From CAYXEN01 sp964464035 (GTDB lineage: Bacteria; Krumholzibacteriota; Krumholzibacteriia; WVZY01): 16,615 bases of DNA. The notes under the pieces are model-generated. The model ran no database searches. It saw nothing but the letters and a program-made list of their open reading frames with translations, and was not told where the DNA came from. The position numbers were made by a program, and so were the translations under genes. Location of the stretch: assembly GCA_964464035.1 (NCBI GenBank), contig CAYXEN010000061.1, forward strand, positions 1 through 16,615, given 5' to 3'. This document shows, one piece after another, positions 7,732 through 14,119 of this stretch (its first letter is position 1; the number at the start of each line of letters is the position of its first letter).

Positions 7732-8946
7732 CTAGATGAACGGGTTGACGTGAATCTCACTCTTCGCCGCCTTGAGGTTGCCGGCGACCTTGAAAGCCAT
7801 CGTGACCGGTATGCTCAACCCTATCAGGAAGAGCGGGTATTTCACGTAGACGAGGGCGGGGAATCTCGCCTCGACCACCATCCATATCGCGGTCCCGATG
7901 ACGCTCACGAACGCGAACGGAACGAAATACTTCCAGCACAGGTTCATCAACTGGTCGACTCGAAGCCGCGGCAGGGTCCATCTTATCCATATTATGACGA
8001 AAACGAGGAAGAGAGATTTCGCGATGAAGACGATGCTCCCCGCGATGTCTATGGGGTTGGGAAGCAGGCCGAAGAGCCGCGTGTCGAGATGGACCGGGGT
8101 CATCCAGCCGCCCAGGAAGAGCGTCGTCGTGAGCGCTGCGATGATATAGAGGTTCGCCCACTCGGCGAAGAAAAAGAACACGAAGCGCATGCCGCTGTAC
8201 TCGGTGTTGTAGCCGCTCACCAGCTCGCTCTCGGCCTCGGGGATGTCGAAGGGCGTCCTGTTCCCTTCGGCGAGCGCGGCGATGAAGAATATGAAAGCGG
8301 CGATAAAGGTGAAAGGGTTCCGGAACGCGAACCACTGCCAAGGGTACGGGCCCTGGGCGCTGATGATGTTCTGCATGCCTAGGCTGCCCGCCATGAGAAC
8401 CACGGGAAGGATGGCCATTCCCACGGGTATCTCGTAGCTCACGATCTGGGCGGCCGAGCGCATCCCGCCGAGAAGTGACCACTTGTTGTTGGAGCTCCAA
8501 CCGCTCATCAGGATGCCGACGACCACCAGGGAGGAGACGGCGAGCACGTAGAAGATGCCAATGTTGAGATCACTTATTATCAGCTGCGGTCCGAAGGGGA
8601 TCACGACGAAGACGGCGAACATTCCGGCGAACACGAGATAGGGAGCGAAGATGAACAGGTTCTTGTCCGCGCCCTCGGGGATGATGTCTTCCTTGAGAAA
8701 ACATTTTATCCCGTCGGCGATCCACTGGAAGAATCCCTGGGGGCCGACCCGGTTTGGCCCGATGCGCGACTGCATCCTTCCCGCGATCCGCCTCTCGACC
8801 CAGCTCGTGATGCCGGCGAAGAGGGCTACCCATCCTAGGAGAACCAGGGCGGCGAAGAAGAACATTACTATAGTGTCGTACAGCCCGTGAGGGATTCTCT
8901 GCAGAACGGGTACGTGAACGAGTATGTATTCCGCGAATTTTTCCAT
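7732..8946 (-). CDS. nuoH: NADH-quinone oxidoreductase subunit H
   Basis: This membrane subunit (ND1 family) forms much of the quinone chamber. Conserved segments are R-I-G-P-N-R-V-G-P-Q-G, the K-E-D-I-I-P loop and T-P-F-D-I-P-E-A-E-S-E-L-V-S-G-Y-N-T-E-Y-S. The protein has 404 residues against about 325-365 in well-known homologues. The extra length is at both ends and includes an additional C-terminal hydrophobic segment followed by a charged tail. It starts 7 bases after nuoD, exactly where nuoE, nuoF and nuoG sit in 14-gene operons. Confidence 0.97.
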   Translation of the reverse strand: MEKFAEYILVHVPVLQRIPHGLYDTIVMFFFAALVLLGWVALFAGITSWVERRIAGRMQSRIGPNRVGPQGFFQWIADGIKCFLKEDIIPEGADKNLFIFAPYLVFAGMFAVFVVIPFGPQLIISDLNIGIFYVLAVSSLVVVGILMSGWSSNNKWSLLGGMRSAAQIVSYEIPVGMAILPVVLMAGSLGMQNIISAQGPYPWQWFAFRNPFTFIAAFIFFIAALAEGNRTPFDIPEAESELVSGYNTEYSGMRFVFFFFAEWANLYIIAALTTTLFLGGWMTPVHLDTRLFGLLPNPIDIAGSIVFIAKSLFLVFVIIWIRWTLPRLRVDQLMNLCWKYFVPFAFVSVIGTAIWMVVEARFPALVYVKYPLFLIGLSIPVTMAFKVAGNLKAAKSEIHVNPFI

Positions 8947-8953
8947 CTCTTGC

Positions 8954-10072
8954 TCACCTGTCGATCTCGGGCGCGATGACGTCGAGGCTCGATATCAATG
9001 CGACCAGGTCCGCGATCATTATGCCGGGCGTGACGTGTTCGATTATGCTCATCGCCGAGAACGACCCCGTCCTTATCTTGAGCCGGTACGGCGACGCGCC
9101 CCCGTCCGATACCAGGTAGTAACCGAGTTCCCCCCTCGCGCTCTCCACGCGGACGTAGACTTCGCCCTTGGGGGCCTTGAGGTTCCTCGAAACCCTCCCC
9201 TGGATCTCGCCCTCGGGGATCTTCTCCAGGCATTGCCTGATGATCCTGGAACTCTCTTTCATCTCCTTGATTCGCACCATGTAACGGTCGAAGCAGTCGC
9301 CCAGGACGCCCGCTTCCCCCGTTCCCACCGGCACTTCGAAATCGAGCTCGGGGTAGATCGAGTAGGGCTCGTCCTTGCGCAAGTCCCACTTGACGCCCGA
9401 GGCTCTCAGGTTGGGCCCGACGAGGCCGTATCCGATCGCGTCCTCCCTGGATATGGGAACGAGGCCGGCGATCCGGTTCACGAAGATCTCGTTGTAGGTT
9501 ATCAGCCGGTTGAACTCGTCGACTATCGGTTCGAAATGATCGAGGAACTTGAGCGCCCTTTCCCTGAAGCCCTCGGGCAGGTCCTTGGAGACGCCGCCGA
9601 TGCGCACGTAGTTGTGCGTGAGCCTGGCGCCGCAGAGCTCCTCGAGGAGATCGTTTATGGTCTCCCGCTCGCGTAGCGCGTAGGGAAACGGCGTCACGGC
9701 GCCGAGGTCCATGGCCATCACGCCGAGCATGATCAGGTGGCTCGCGATCCGGTTGAATTCCACGGCGATGACCCGGAGGTACTCGGCCCTCTCCGGGACC
9801 TCGATGCCCGCGAGCTTCTCCACCGTGAGCGCCCATCCCAGGTTGGCCGACATGGCGGCCAGGTAGTCGATCCGGTCCGTGTAGGGCATGAAGCCGTGGT
9901 AGGGAACTTTCTCGGCTATCTTCTCGATGCTCCGGTGCAGGTAGCCCACGTCGGGCTTGCAGCTCGATATCACCTCGCCGTCGCTCTTGAGGACGAAGCG
10001 TATCACCCCGTGGGTGCTCGGGTGCTGCGGCCCCATGTTGATGGTCATTTCTTCCGTCTTGAATTCCGCCAT
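8954..10072 (-). CDS. nuoD: NADH-quinone oxidoreductase subunit D, 49-kDa type
   Basis: This 372-residue subunit descends from the [NiFe]-hydrogenase large subunit and forms the quinone-binding site with NuoB and NuoH. M13-G-P-Q-H-P-S-T-H-G has both conserved His (H17, H21). The quinone-contacting Tyr corresponds to Y70 in T-D-R-I-D-Y. Hydrogenase metal ligands are absent, as expected for complex I. It ends S-L-D-V-I-A-P-E-I-D-R, close to the usual D-x-x-x-x-E-x-D-R. GGAG lies 5 bases before the ATG. NuoC and NuoD are separate genes, not fused as in E. coli. Confidence 0.97.
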   Translation of the reverse strand: MAEFKTEEMTINMGPQHPSTHGVIRFVLKSDGEVISSCKPDVGYLHRSIEKIAEKVPYHGFMPYTDRIDYLAAMSANLGWALTVEKLAGIEVPERAEYLRVIAVEFNRIASHLIMLGVMAMDLGAVTPFPYALRERETINDLLEELCGARLTHNYVRIGGVSKDLPEGFRERALKFLDHFEPIVDEFNRLITYNEIFVNRIAGLVPISREDAIGYGLVGPNLRASGVKWDLRKDEPYSIYPELDFEVPVGTGEAGVLGDCFDRYMVRIKEMKESSRIIRQCLEKIPEGEIQGRVSRNLKAPKGEVYVRVESARGELGYYLVSDGGASPYRLKIRTGSFSAMSIIEHVTPGIMIADLVALISSLDVIAPEIDR

Positions 10073-10083
10073 GACGTCTCCGC

Positions 10084-10584
10084 CTACTCGGGTATTTCCA
10101 TGGGGTCGTTCCGCGTGGTCCCCATTCCCCGGTATTCTTCCTGCTCCTCGTAGTCTTTTCTCAGCGGGTGCCCGACCCAGTCGTCGGGAAGCATGATCCG
10201 CCTCAAGTCGCCGTGCCCCTCGTAGACGATTCCCAGGAGATCGTACGATTCACGCTCGAACCAGCCGGCACCGGGCCAGATCTTTGCCACGCTCGGCAAG
10301 CGGGGTTCGCTCCTGGGTACGTTCACCTTGAGCACGATGAAATGTCTCTTCGCGTAGGAAAAGAGATGGTAGACCGATGTCAGGTTCTCACCGTTGTCCA
10401 CCCCGGACAGTGACGCGAGAGTATCGAAACGAAGCTCGTCGTCGTTTCTTGCGAAAGAGCATACGTCGAGGAGCTTGGATGCGGGAACCACGACTATGAC
10501 GTGGTCGGTGTTCTCCTCTATTATCTCCAGTCCCGCGTCGGGGAAAGAAGCCACGATCCTATCGGCTATCTTCTTCTCTTCCAT
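10084..10584 (-). CDS. nuoC: NADH-quinone oxidoreductase subunit C, 30-kDa type
   Basis: This 166-residue hydrophilic subunit of the peripheral arm is recognised by W-F-E-R-E-S-Y-D-L-L-G-I followed by G-H-G-D-L-R-R-I-M-L-P-D-D-W-V-G-H-P-L-R-K-D-Y, the family signature. It carries no cofactor and supports assembly of the quinone module. The gene lies 58 bases after nuoB and 11 before nuoD. Confidence 0.96.
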   Translation of the reverse strand: MEEKKIADRIVASFPDAGLEIIEENTDHVIVVVPASKLLDVCSFARNDDELRFDTLASLSGVDNGENLTSVYHLFSYAKRHFIVLKVNVPRSEPRLPSVAKIWPGAGWFERESYDLLGIVYEGHGDLRRIMLPDDWVGHPLRKDYEEQEEYRGMGTTRNDPMEIPE

Positions 10585-10642
10585 TTATGATCCGTTTGTC
10601 GCTCAGCCGCTCGTTCGGTTGCGGTGCCCCGAAGCGCGGCAG

Positions 10643-11164
10643 CTATTCGAAAATCTTTGTTTCCATCTTTTTCATCTGGAACGGACGAGAGTGCTTTATC
10701 TTCTCCTGAACGTACATGAGCGCCTGGGTCAAGGCCTCCGGGCGGGGAGGACAGCCCGGGAGATATACGTCCACGGGAATTATCTTGTCCACGCCCTTGA
10801 GCACCGAGTATCCAAGCTGGAAAAGCCCCCCGCAGTTGGCGCAGCTTCCCATCGAGATCACGAACTTCGGATCCGGCATCTGTTCGTAGAGCAGCTTGGT
10901 GCGAAGGGCCATCTTGTAAGTCAGGGTTCCGGCCACGAGCATGAGGTCGGATTGTCTCGGCGTGGCGCGGGGAACGGCGCCGAAACGATCGAGATCGGCT
11001 CTCGGCCCGCCGGTCTGCATCATTTCTATCGCGCAGCAGGCGAGGCCGAAGAGCATGTACCAGAGCGATGATGCCCTGCCCCAGTTGAGGAGATCGTCGA
11101 CCCTGGTGGTGAGCACCACTGTCGACGGCTCGCCGATCGGAGTGATGGGACGGATCTTATTCAT
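10643..11164 (-). CDS. nuoB: NADH-quinone oxidoreductase subunit B (cluster N2)
   Basis: This subunit binds the terminal [4Fe-4S] cluster N2, which reduces quinone. All four ligands are visible: the adjacent Cys pair in G-L-A-C-C-A-I-E-M, the Cys in M-G-S-C-A-N-C-G-G and the Cys in L-P-G-C-P-P-R-P-E. I chose the ATG at 11164 (173 residues), because AAGGGGG lies 6 bases upstream and the start then overlaps the nuoA stop by 8 bases. An in-frame ATG at 11182 would add six residues (M-P-R-G-P-T) but has no ribosome binding site. Confidence 0.96.
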   Translation of the reverse strand: MNKIRPITPIGEPSTVVLTTRVDDLLNWGRASSLWYMLFGLACCAIEMMQTGGPRADLDRFGAVPRATPRQSDLMLVAGTLTYKMALRTKLLYEQMPDPKFVISMGSCANCGGLFQLGYSVLKGVDKIIPVDVYLPGCPPRPEALTQALMYVQEKIKHSRPFQMKKMETKIFE

Positions 11165-11567
11165 CGTCGGCCCCCTTGGCATGTTCCGGTCGAGGTTTTA
11201 TCCAATCGAGGTCTCCCTTCGCCCATGCGTAGACGAGGCCCACCAGGAGGATCAGTATGAATATAAGTATCTCGACCAGGGCGAGCACTCCCGTTCTGCT
11301 TTCCAGCCATTTTCTGAATACGACCGCCACGGGATATATGAAGACGATTTCCACTTCGAAGACGAGAAAGATCAGTGCTATGAGGAAGAACCTCGAGTTG
11401 AAGTTGATCCAAGCCGAGCCGACCGGTCTTTCGCCGCATTCGTAAGTGGAGCTCTTCGTCGGATCGGGGAGATTGGGCCTTACGAAACGCCCCATGAACA
11501 GCGCCGCGCCCACGAAGGCTATCGCAGCGATGAGAAAAACGAGCACGTTTGCATAGTCGAACAACAT
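11157..11567 (-). CDS. nuoA: NADH-quinone oxidoreductase subunit A
   Basis: This 136-residue, three-helix subunit (ND3 family) is the first gene of the operon. S-T-Y-E-C-G-E-R-P-V-G-S-A carries the loop Cys that is diagnostic of the family and lies near the quinone site. F-E-V-E-I-V-F-I-Y-P contains the conserved membrane acidic residues. The ATG at 11567 has only a weak ribosome binding site (GTGAG), in a leader that can form stems. Confidence 0.96.
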   Translation of the reverse strand: MLFDYANVLVFLIAAIAFVGAALFMGRFVRPNLPDPTKSSTYECGERPVGSAWINFNSRFFLIALIFLVFEVEIVFIYPVAVVFRKWLESRTGVLALVEILIFILILLVGLVYAWAKGDLDWIKPRPEHAKGADDE

Positions 11568-11712
11568 GTGGACTCACGCCCCGTCGTGAATGCCGCCCGT
11601 CGCACATGTTCCCAAACGGCGGGCGTCTTGCAGTCGCTTCTGCACCCTGTACGGGATTTATAAAAAACAGCCTCGGTCACCGGGTGACGCAAAGGCGGGG
11701 AAAGGAATAAAT
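11568..11712 (-). promoter_or_regulatory. Predicted 5' leader of the nuo operon
   Basis: About 145 bases lie between the predicted transcript start and the nuoA ATG. The leader holds the odd palindrome GTCACC-G-GGTGAC (11676-11688). It also holds a 6-bp stem CGCCCG/CGGGCG (11594-11599 with 11620-11625) close to the ribosome binding site. A T-run (11662-11667 on the opposite strand) has no GC stem directly before it, so I do not call an attenuator. Function is unknown. Confidence 0.35.
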
Positions 11713-11719
11713 TGAGCAC

Positions 11720-11747
11720 AATATACACAATCCCGCGGGATTGTTAA
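11720..11747 (-). promoter_or_regulatory. nuo operon promoter with an 18-bp perfect palindrome
   Basis: On the minus strand TTAACA (11742-11747) is followed after 16 bp by TATATT (11720-11725), each matching 5 of 6 consensus bases. The spacer contains the perfect palindrome ACAATCCCGCGGGATTGT (11727-11744), which also covers the inner half of the -35. A factor bound here would compete with RNA polymerase, so it is a likely repressor operator. I cannot assign it to a regulator family. The start point should be near 11713. Confidence 0.7.
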
Positions 11748-11761
11748 AGGAAAAATTTCAC

Positions 11762-11785
11762 AAAAAAACGGACCGAGGGGGTCTG
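11762..11785 (-). terminator. Possible intrinsic terminator after mgtC
   Basis: Read on the minus strand, CAGACC-CCCTC-GGTCCG (stem with one mismatch) is followed by seven T. The stem is short, so this is tentative. The position, between the mgtC-like gene and the nuo promoter, is right for ending the mgtC transcript. Confidence 0.45.
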
Positions 11786-11874
11786 TAATTGCAAGATTCC
11801 AAAGGAGTTGCCTCGCAAGATGCGGAAGCGGCCTCAGCCGGGGCGAGGCGGTCCGGCAAAGGTCCGCCGGCGGG
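11786..11874. other. Intergenic GC-rich stretch between mgtC and its terminator
   Basis: No gene is visible. It contains short potential stems: GCCTC/GAGGC at 11831-11849, GGCGG/CCGCC at 11847-11868, and the palindrome CCGCCGGCGG at 11864-11873. With the terminator, the nuo promoter and the leader it makes up the 307-base gap between nuoA and the mgtC-like gene. Confidence 0.4.
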
Positions 11875-12528
11875 TCAGTAGTCGAATTTCACCTCGACGC
11901 CTTCGACTTTTCTCAGGGCTTCGAGAAAAGAGAGGTGCTTCTTGTCCGGCATTACGTACTCGATGTCGAAGACTATTTCGTCTTCTTGGCGAGAGATGGC
12001 CAGGTCCTCGGGTGTAATGCGGTAGTCACGAAGCAGGCCTTTCACGCTGCGCATGGCGTCCCGCGAAGCGGCGAGGCGGAACTGGAGGACGTGCCGTCGC
12101 TGGCGGACGGCGAGGTGGGTCTCGAGGCTGCCGAGGAGGCTCAGGGTGATTATTATGAGGAGAGCCGAGACGCCTGCCAGTACATAGTCGCCGTTTCCTA
12201 TGACGAGTCCCAGCGCGGCGACGAACCACAGGGTGGCTGCGCTGGTGAGCCCGGTCACGGAGACTCTGGATCGGAGTATGGTCCCCGCACCGAGGAAACC
12301 GATGCCTGTCACAACCTGGGCCGCAATTCTGCCGGGGTCCCCGGTGCGCCCGGCCCTGGTTGCGACTTCGATGGAGAGGATCATGAGGAGGCAGGAACCC
12401 ATGCACATGAGCATGTTGGTGCGCATGCCGGCGGGCTTGCCCTTGATTTCGCGCTCGAGGCCGATGACGCCGCCGATGAAGAGTGCGAAAACGAGACGGA
12501 AGGAGTAGTTCAGGAGTTCGCCGCTCAT
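11875..12528 (-). CDS. MgtC/SapB family membrane protein
   Basis: This 217-residue inner-membrane protein has about five hydrophobic helices in residues 8-135 and a soluble ACT-like C-terminal domain at about 148-217. Family motifs are clear: G23-L-E-R-E-I-K-G-K-P-A-G-M-R-T, T74-G-I-G-F-L-G-A-G-T-I and G93-L-T-S-A-A-T-L-W. MgtC relatives are linked to growth in low magnesium, virulence and inhibition of F-type ATP synthase in Salmonella. Most environmental homologues have no defined role, so no specific function or gene name is given. It may be transcribed alone, since a candidate terminator and the nuo promoter lie downstream. The ribosome binding site is weak (GAGATAG). Its upstream region is the palindromic repeat cluster. 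Confidence 0.92.
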   Translation of the reverse strand: MSGELLNYSFRLVFALFIGGVIGLEREIKGKPAGMRTNMLMCMGSCLLMILSIEVATRAGRTGDPGRIAAQVVTGIGFLGAGTILRSRVSVTGLTSAATLWFVAALGLVIGNGDYVLAGVSALLIIITLSLLGSLETHLAVRQRRHVLQFRLAASRDAMRSVKGLLRDYRITPEDLAISRQEDEIVFDIEYVMPDKKHLSFLEALRKVEGVEVKFDY

Positions 12529-12581
12529 GACTTCTATCTCATATCACTTCGGGCGGAGAGGTGCAAGGGGTCGTTGCGAGA

Positions 12582-12665
12582 GTGCCGCGGGGCCTGCCGG
12601 CGATCCCACCCCACCGTGCTCGCTTCGCTGCGCGCGGCGGGGGCCCTGGATCGCCGCCGCCCGCT
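12582..12665 (+). repeat. Palindromic repeat, copy B
   Basis: This 84-bp unit differs from copy C at about six positions. CGGCGATCC (12598-12606) pairs with GGATCGCCG (12648-12656). Inside, CCCCACCGTGC faces GCGCGGCGGGG with one mismatch and one wobble around a loop of about 12 bases. The linker GCCTGGGGGCTCGCAGCCAAA follows before copy C. Confidence 0.9.
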
Positions 12666-12686
12666 GCCTGGGGGCTCGCAGCCAAA

Positions 12687-12770
12687 GTGCCGCGGGTCCT
12701 GACGGCGATCTCACCCCACCGTGCTCGCTTCGCTGCGCGCGGCGGGGGCCCCGAATCGCCGCCACCCGCT
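12687..12770 (+). repeat. Palindromic repeat, copy C
   Basis: This 84-bp unit starts 105 bp after copy B. CGGCGAT (12703-12709) pairs with ATCGCCG (12755-12761), then one mismatch and one wobble. The outer arm GCGGGT/ACCCGC is perfectly complementary, giving a long hairpin. It is followed by the extra stem TGGGGG/CCCCCA. Confidence 0.9.
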
Positions 12771-12821
12771 GCCTGGGGGAGTGGCGCCCCCATGCCGGTG
12801 CCATCAATGCTCAAAAGGTAG

Positions 12822-12842
12822 TCCGAATCGCCACCACCCGCT
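12822..12842 (+). repeat. Partial repeat copy D, right end only
   Basis: CCGAATCGCCACCACCCGCT matches the right end of copy C (CCGAATCGCCGCCACCCGCT) with one difference. The left part of the unit is missing or degraded. Confidence 0.65.
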
Positions 12843-12857
12843 GCGCGGCACTCTAGC

Positions 12858-12883
12858 AATGAGCCGCCCTGGACTTGCTCATT
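12858..12883. other. Hairpin downstream of the cysteine-synthase-like gene
   Basis: AATGAGC and GCTCATT form a perfect 7-bp stem around a 12-base loop, beginning 11 bases after the stop codon at 12895. No T-run follows on the minus strand, so an intrinsic terminator is not supported. It overlaps the right inverted repeat of the 292-bp element. Confidence 0.4.
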
Positions 12884-12894
12884 CCTCGCAAAGA

Positions 12895-14022
12895 TCAAGC
12901 GGAATCATCGGGGGGCAGGTGCTGCGGGCAGTCTTGCATCTCGCAGCAGGTGTGACAGACGCGCTTGAGCGCCGTGTACGATCGAAGCTCTACATGAGGG
13001 GCTAGATAGCCGGGGCTCTCCGGCTCGTCCTTGAGCAGGCAAGTGCTGAGATACTTCTTGTTGTCGTCCGAGAAGACCGTCACCACAACCGCGTCGCTCC
13101 CCAGCTCGTTCTGCACTTCGAGCGCGCCGAGGAAATTCGCGCCGGACGATATCCCGACTCCCAAGCCCAGTTCGGCGGCGAGCTTCTGCGCCATGATGAT
13201 CGCGTCGCCGTCCGAGATGCTCACGACCCGGTCCAGTTCGTCGAGATTCACTATTTCCGGAATGAACTCGTCCGAGATGCCCTGGATCCGGTGCCTTCCC
13301 GTCTTGCGGCCGGTGGAAATAGTCGGCGACTCGGCCGGTTCCAGGGGGTGGATCCTGATACCGGGATCCCGCGAGCGCAGGAAGCGCCCCACGCCCATGA
13401 CCGTTCCGCCGGTTCCCACGCCGGCGACGAAAGCATCCGGAGACAGCGAACGGAACTTGAGCTGCCACCAGATCTCGGGTCCGGTGGTGAGTTCGTGGGC
13501 TTCCACGTTGGCGGTGTTGGCGAATTGCCTGGGCAGGAAAACGTTCTCTTCCTCTTCGGCCATCAGCTCCGCCATTCTTATGCTGCCCAGAAATCCACCT
13601 TGTTCGCGCGTGACCGGCACGCTCACCGCACCCAGGCTCTGGATGAGATCGACTCTTTCCCTGCTCATCCAATCGGGCATGAAGATCGTGACCGGGTGCC
13701 CGAGGGCCCGGCCGAGTGCGGCGAAGGAGATTCCCGTGTTGCCGCTCGTGGCTTCCACGATCTTGTAGCCCGGCTTGAGCTCCCCCTCGGCATAGGCTTT
13801 CTCTATGATATGGAGAGCCATCCGGTCTTTTATGCTGCCGGTCAAGTTGAGATTTTCGCACTTTGCGTAGATCGTTCTCTTGTCACCGCGGAAAGTGAAG
13901 TCTATCGCGAGCAGGGGAGTATTGCCGATGACGCGCGCAAGCCCTTTGAAAACCGCACCATAGGAGCCACCGTGCTCGAGCTGATCTTGGGCCTTGATGG
14001 ATGTCCGGCTCTTTTCAGCCAT
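12895..14022 (-). CDS. Cysteine synthase family PLP enzyme with Cys-rich tail
   Basis: This is a fold-type II PLP enzyme of 375 residues, probably making cysteine from O-acetylserine or a related donor. T61-G-S-I-K-D-R67 holds the PLP Lys (K65); T92-S-G-N-T-G is the substrate/phosphate loop; G201-V-G-T-G-G-T binds the PLP phosphate; I291-S-S-G-A-N holds the Ser facing the pyridine nitrogen. G-S-x-K-D-R resembles the cystathionine beta-synthase/CysM side of the family, so the substrate is uncertain. The last 45 or so residues are beyond the catalytic core and contain C356-H-T-C-C-E-M-Q-D-C365-P-Q-H, a possible metal or redox site. I chose the ATG at 14022. A GTG at 14055 is also in frame, but the -10 element lies inside that extension. 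Confidence 0.88.
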   Translation of the reverse strand: MAEKSRTSIKAQDQLEHGGSYGAVFKGLARVIGNTPLLAIDFTFRGDKRTIYAKCENLNLTGSIKDRMALHIIEKAYAEGELKPGYKIVEATSGNTGISFAALGRALGHPVTIFMPDWMSRERVDLIQSLGAVSVPVTREQGGFLGSIRMAELMAEEEENVFLPRQFANTANVEAHELTTGPEIWWQLKFRSLSPDAFVAGVGTGGTVMGVGRFLRSRDPGIRIHPLEPAESPTISTGRKTGRHRIQGISDEFIPEIVNLDELDRVVSISDGDAIIMAQKLAAELGLGVGISSGANFLGALEVQNELGSDAVVVTVFSDDNKKYLSTCLLKDEPESPGYLAPHVELRSYTALKRVCHTCCEMQDCPQHLPPDDSA

Positions 14023-14028
14023 GCGAGG

Positions 14029-14057
14029 ATTATAGCAGTGAACGAAACGGGTCACAA
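14029..14057 (-). promoter_or_regulatory. Extended -10 promoter giving a leaderless transcript
   Basis: On the minus strand TTGTGA (14052-14057), 17 bp, then TATAAT (14029-14034) preceded by TGC (extended -10). Only six bases (CCTCGC) separate the -10 from the ATG at 14022, so the expected +1 is the A of the ATG. No ribosome binding site lies before either possible start. Confidence 0.75.
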
Positions 14058-14084
14058 GAATAACCCGATTCTTGAAAAAAGCCT

Positions 14085-14113
14085 TTGCTTCCGGCCGGGG
14101 ATGTTGTTATAAT
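14085..14113 (+). promoter_or_regulatory. Promoter of the RRM protein gene
   Basis: TTGCTT (14085-14090), 17 bp, then a perfect TATAAT (14108-14113) with an upstream TGT, an extended -10. It is divergent from the promoter at 14029-14057, with 27 bp between the two -35 boxes. The transcript should start near 14120. Confidence 0.75.
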
Positions 14114-14119
14114 TCGGAA

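Larger units (their letters stand above)
12571..12862. mobile_element. 292-bp repeat cluster bounded by 19-bp inverted repeats (MITE-like)
   Basis: The left end TCGTTGCGAGAGTGCCGCG (12571-12589) and the reverse complement of the right end (12844-12862) agree at 17 of 19 bases, with the inner 11 identical. Inside are two full and one partial palindromic repeat units with a 105-bp period. No ORF inside looks coding and no transposase is present. A non-autonomous element is one reading; a repeat array whose last unit is inverted is another. No direct target duplication is visible outside the ends. It fills most of the 366-base gap between the cysteine-synthase-like gene and mgtC. Confidence 0.5.

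Noticed and set aside
12582..12842. CRISPR array
   Set aside because: The repeated unit is 84 bp with a linker of about 21 bp that is itself conserved, only two full copies are present, and no cas gene is near.
12527..12898. Overlapping ORFs on both strands within the repeat cluster
   Set aside because: The peptides simply repeat with the 105-bp DNA unit (for example A-A-R-G-G-G-P twice) and occur in several frames at once, so the repeat explains them without coding.
14023..14055. GTG start 11 codons earlier for the cysteine-synthase-like protein
   Set aside because: A near-consensus -10 lies inside this extension and no ribosome binding site precedes it.
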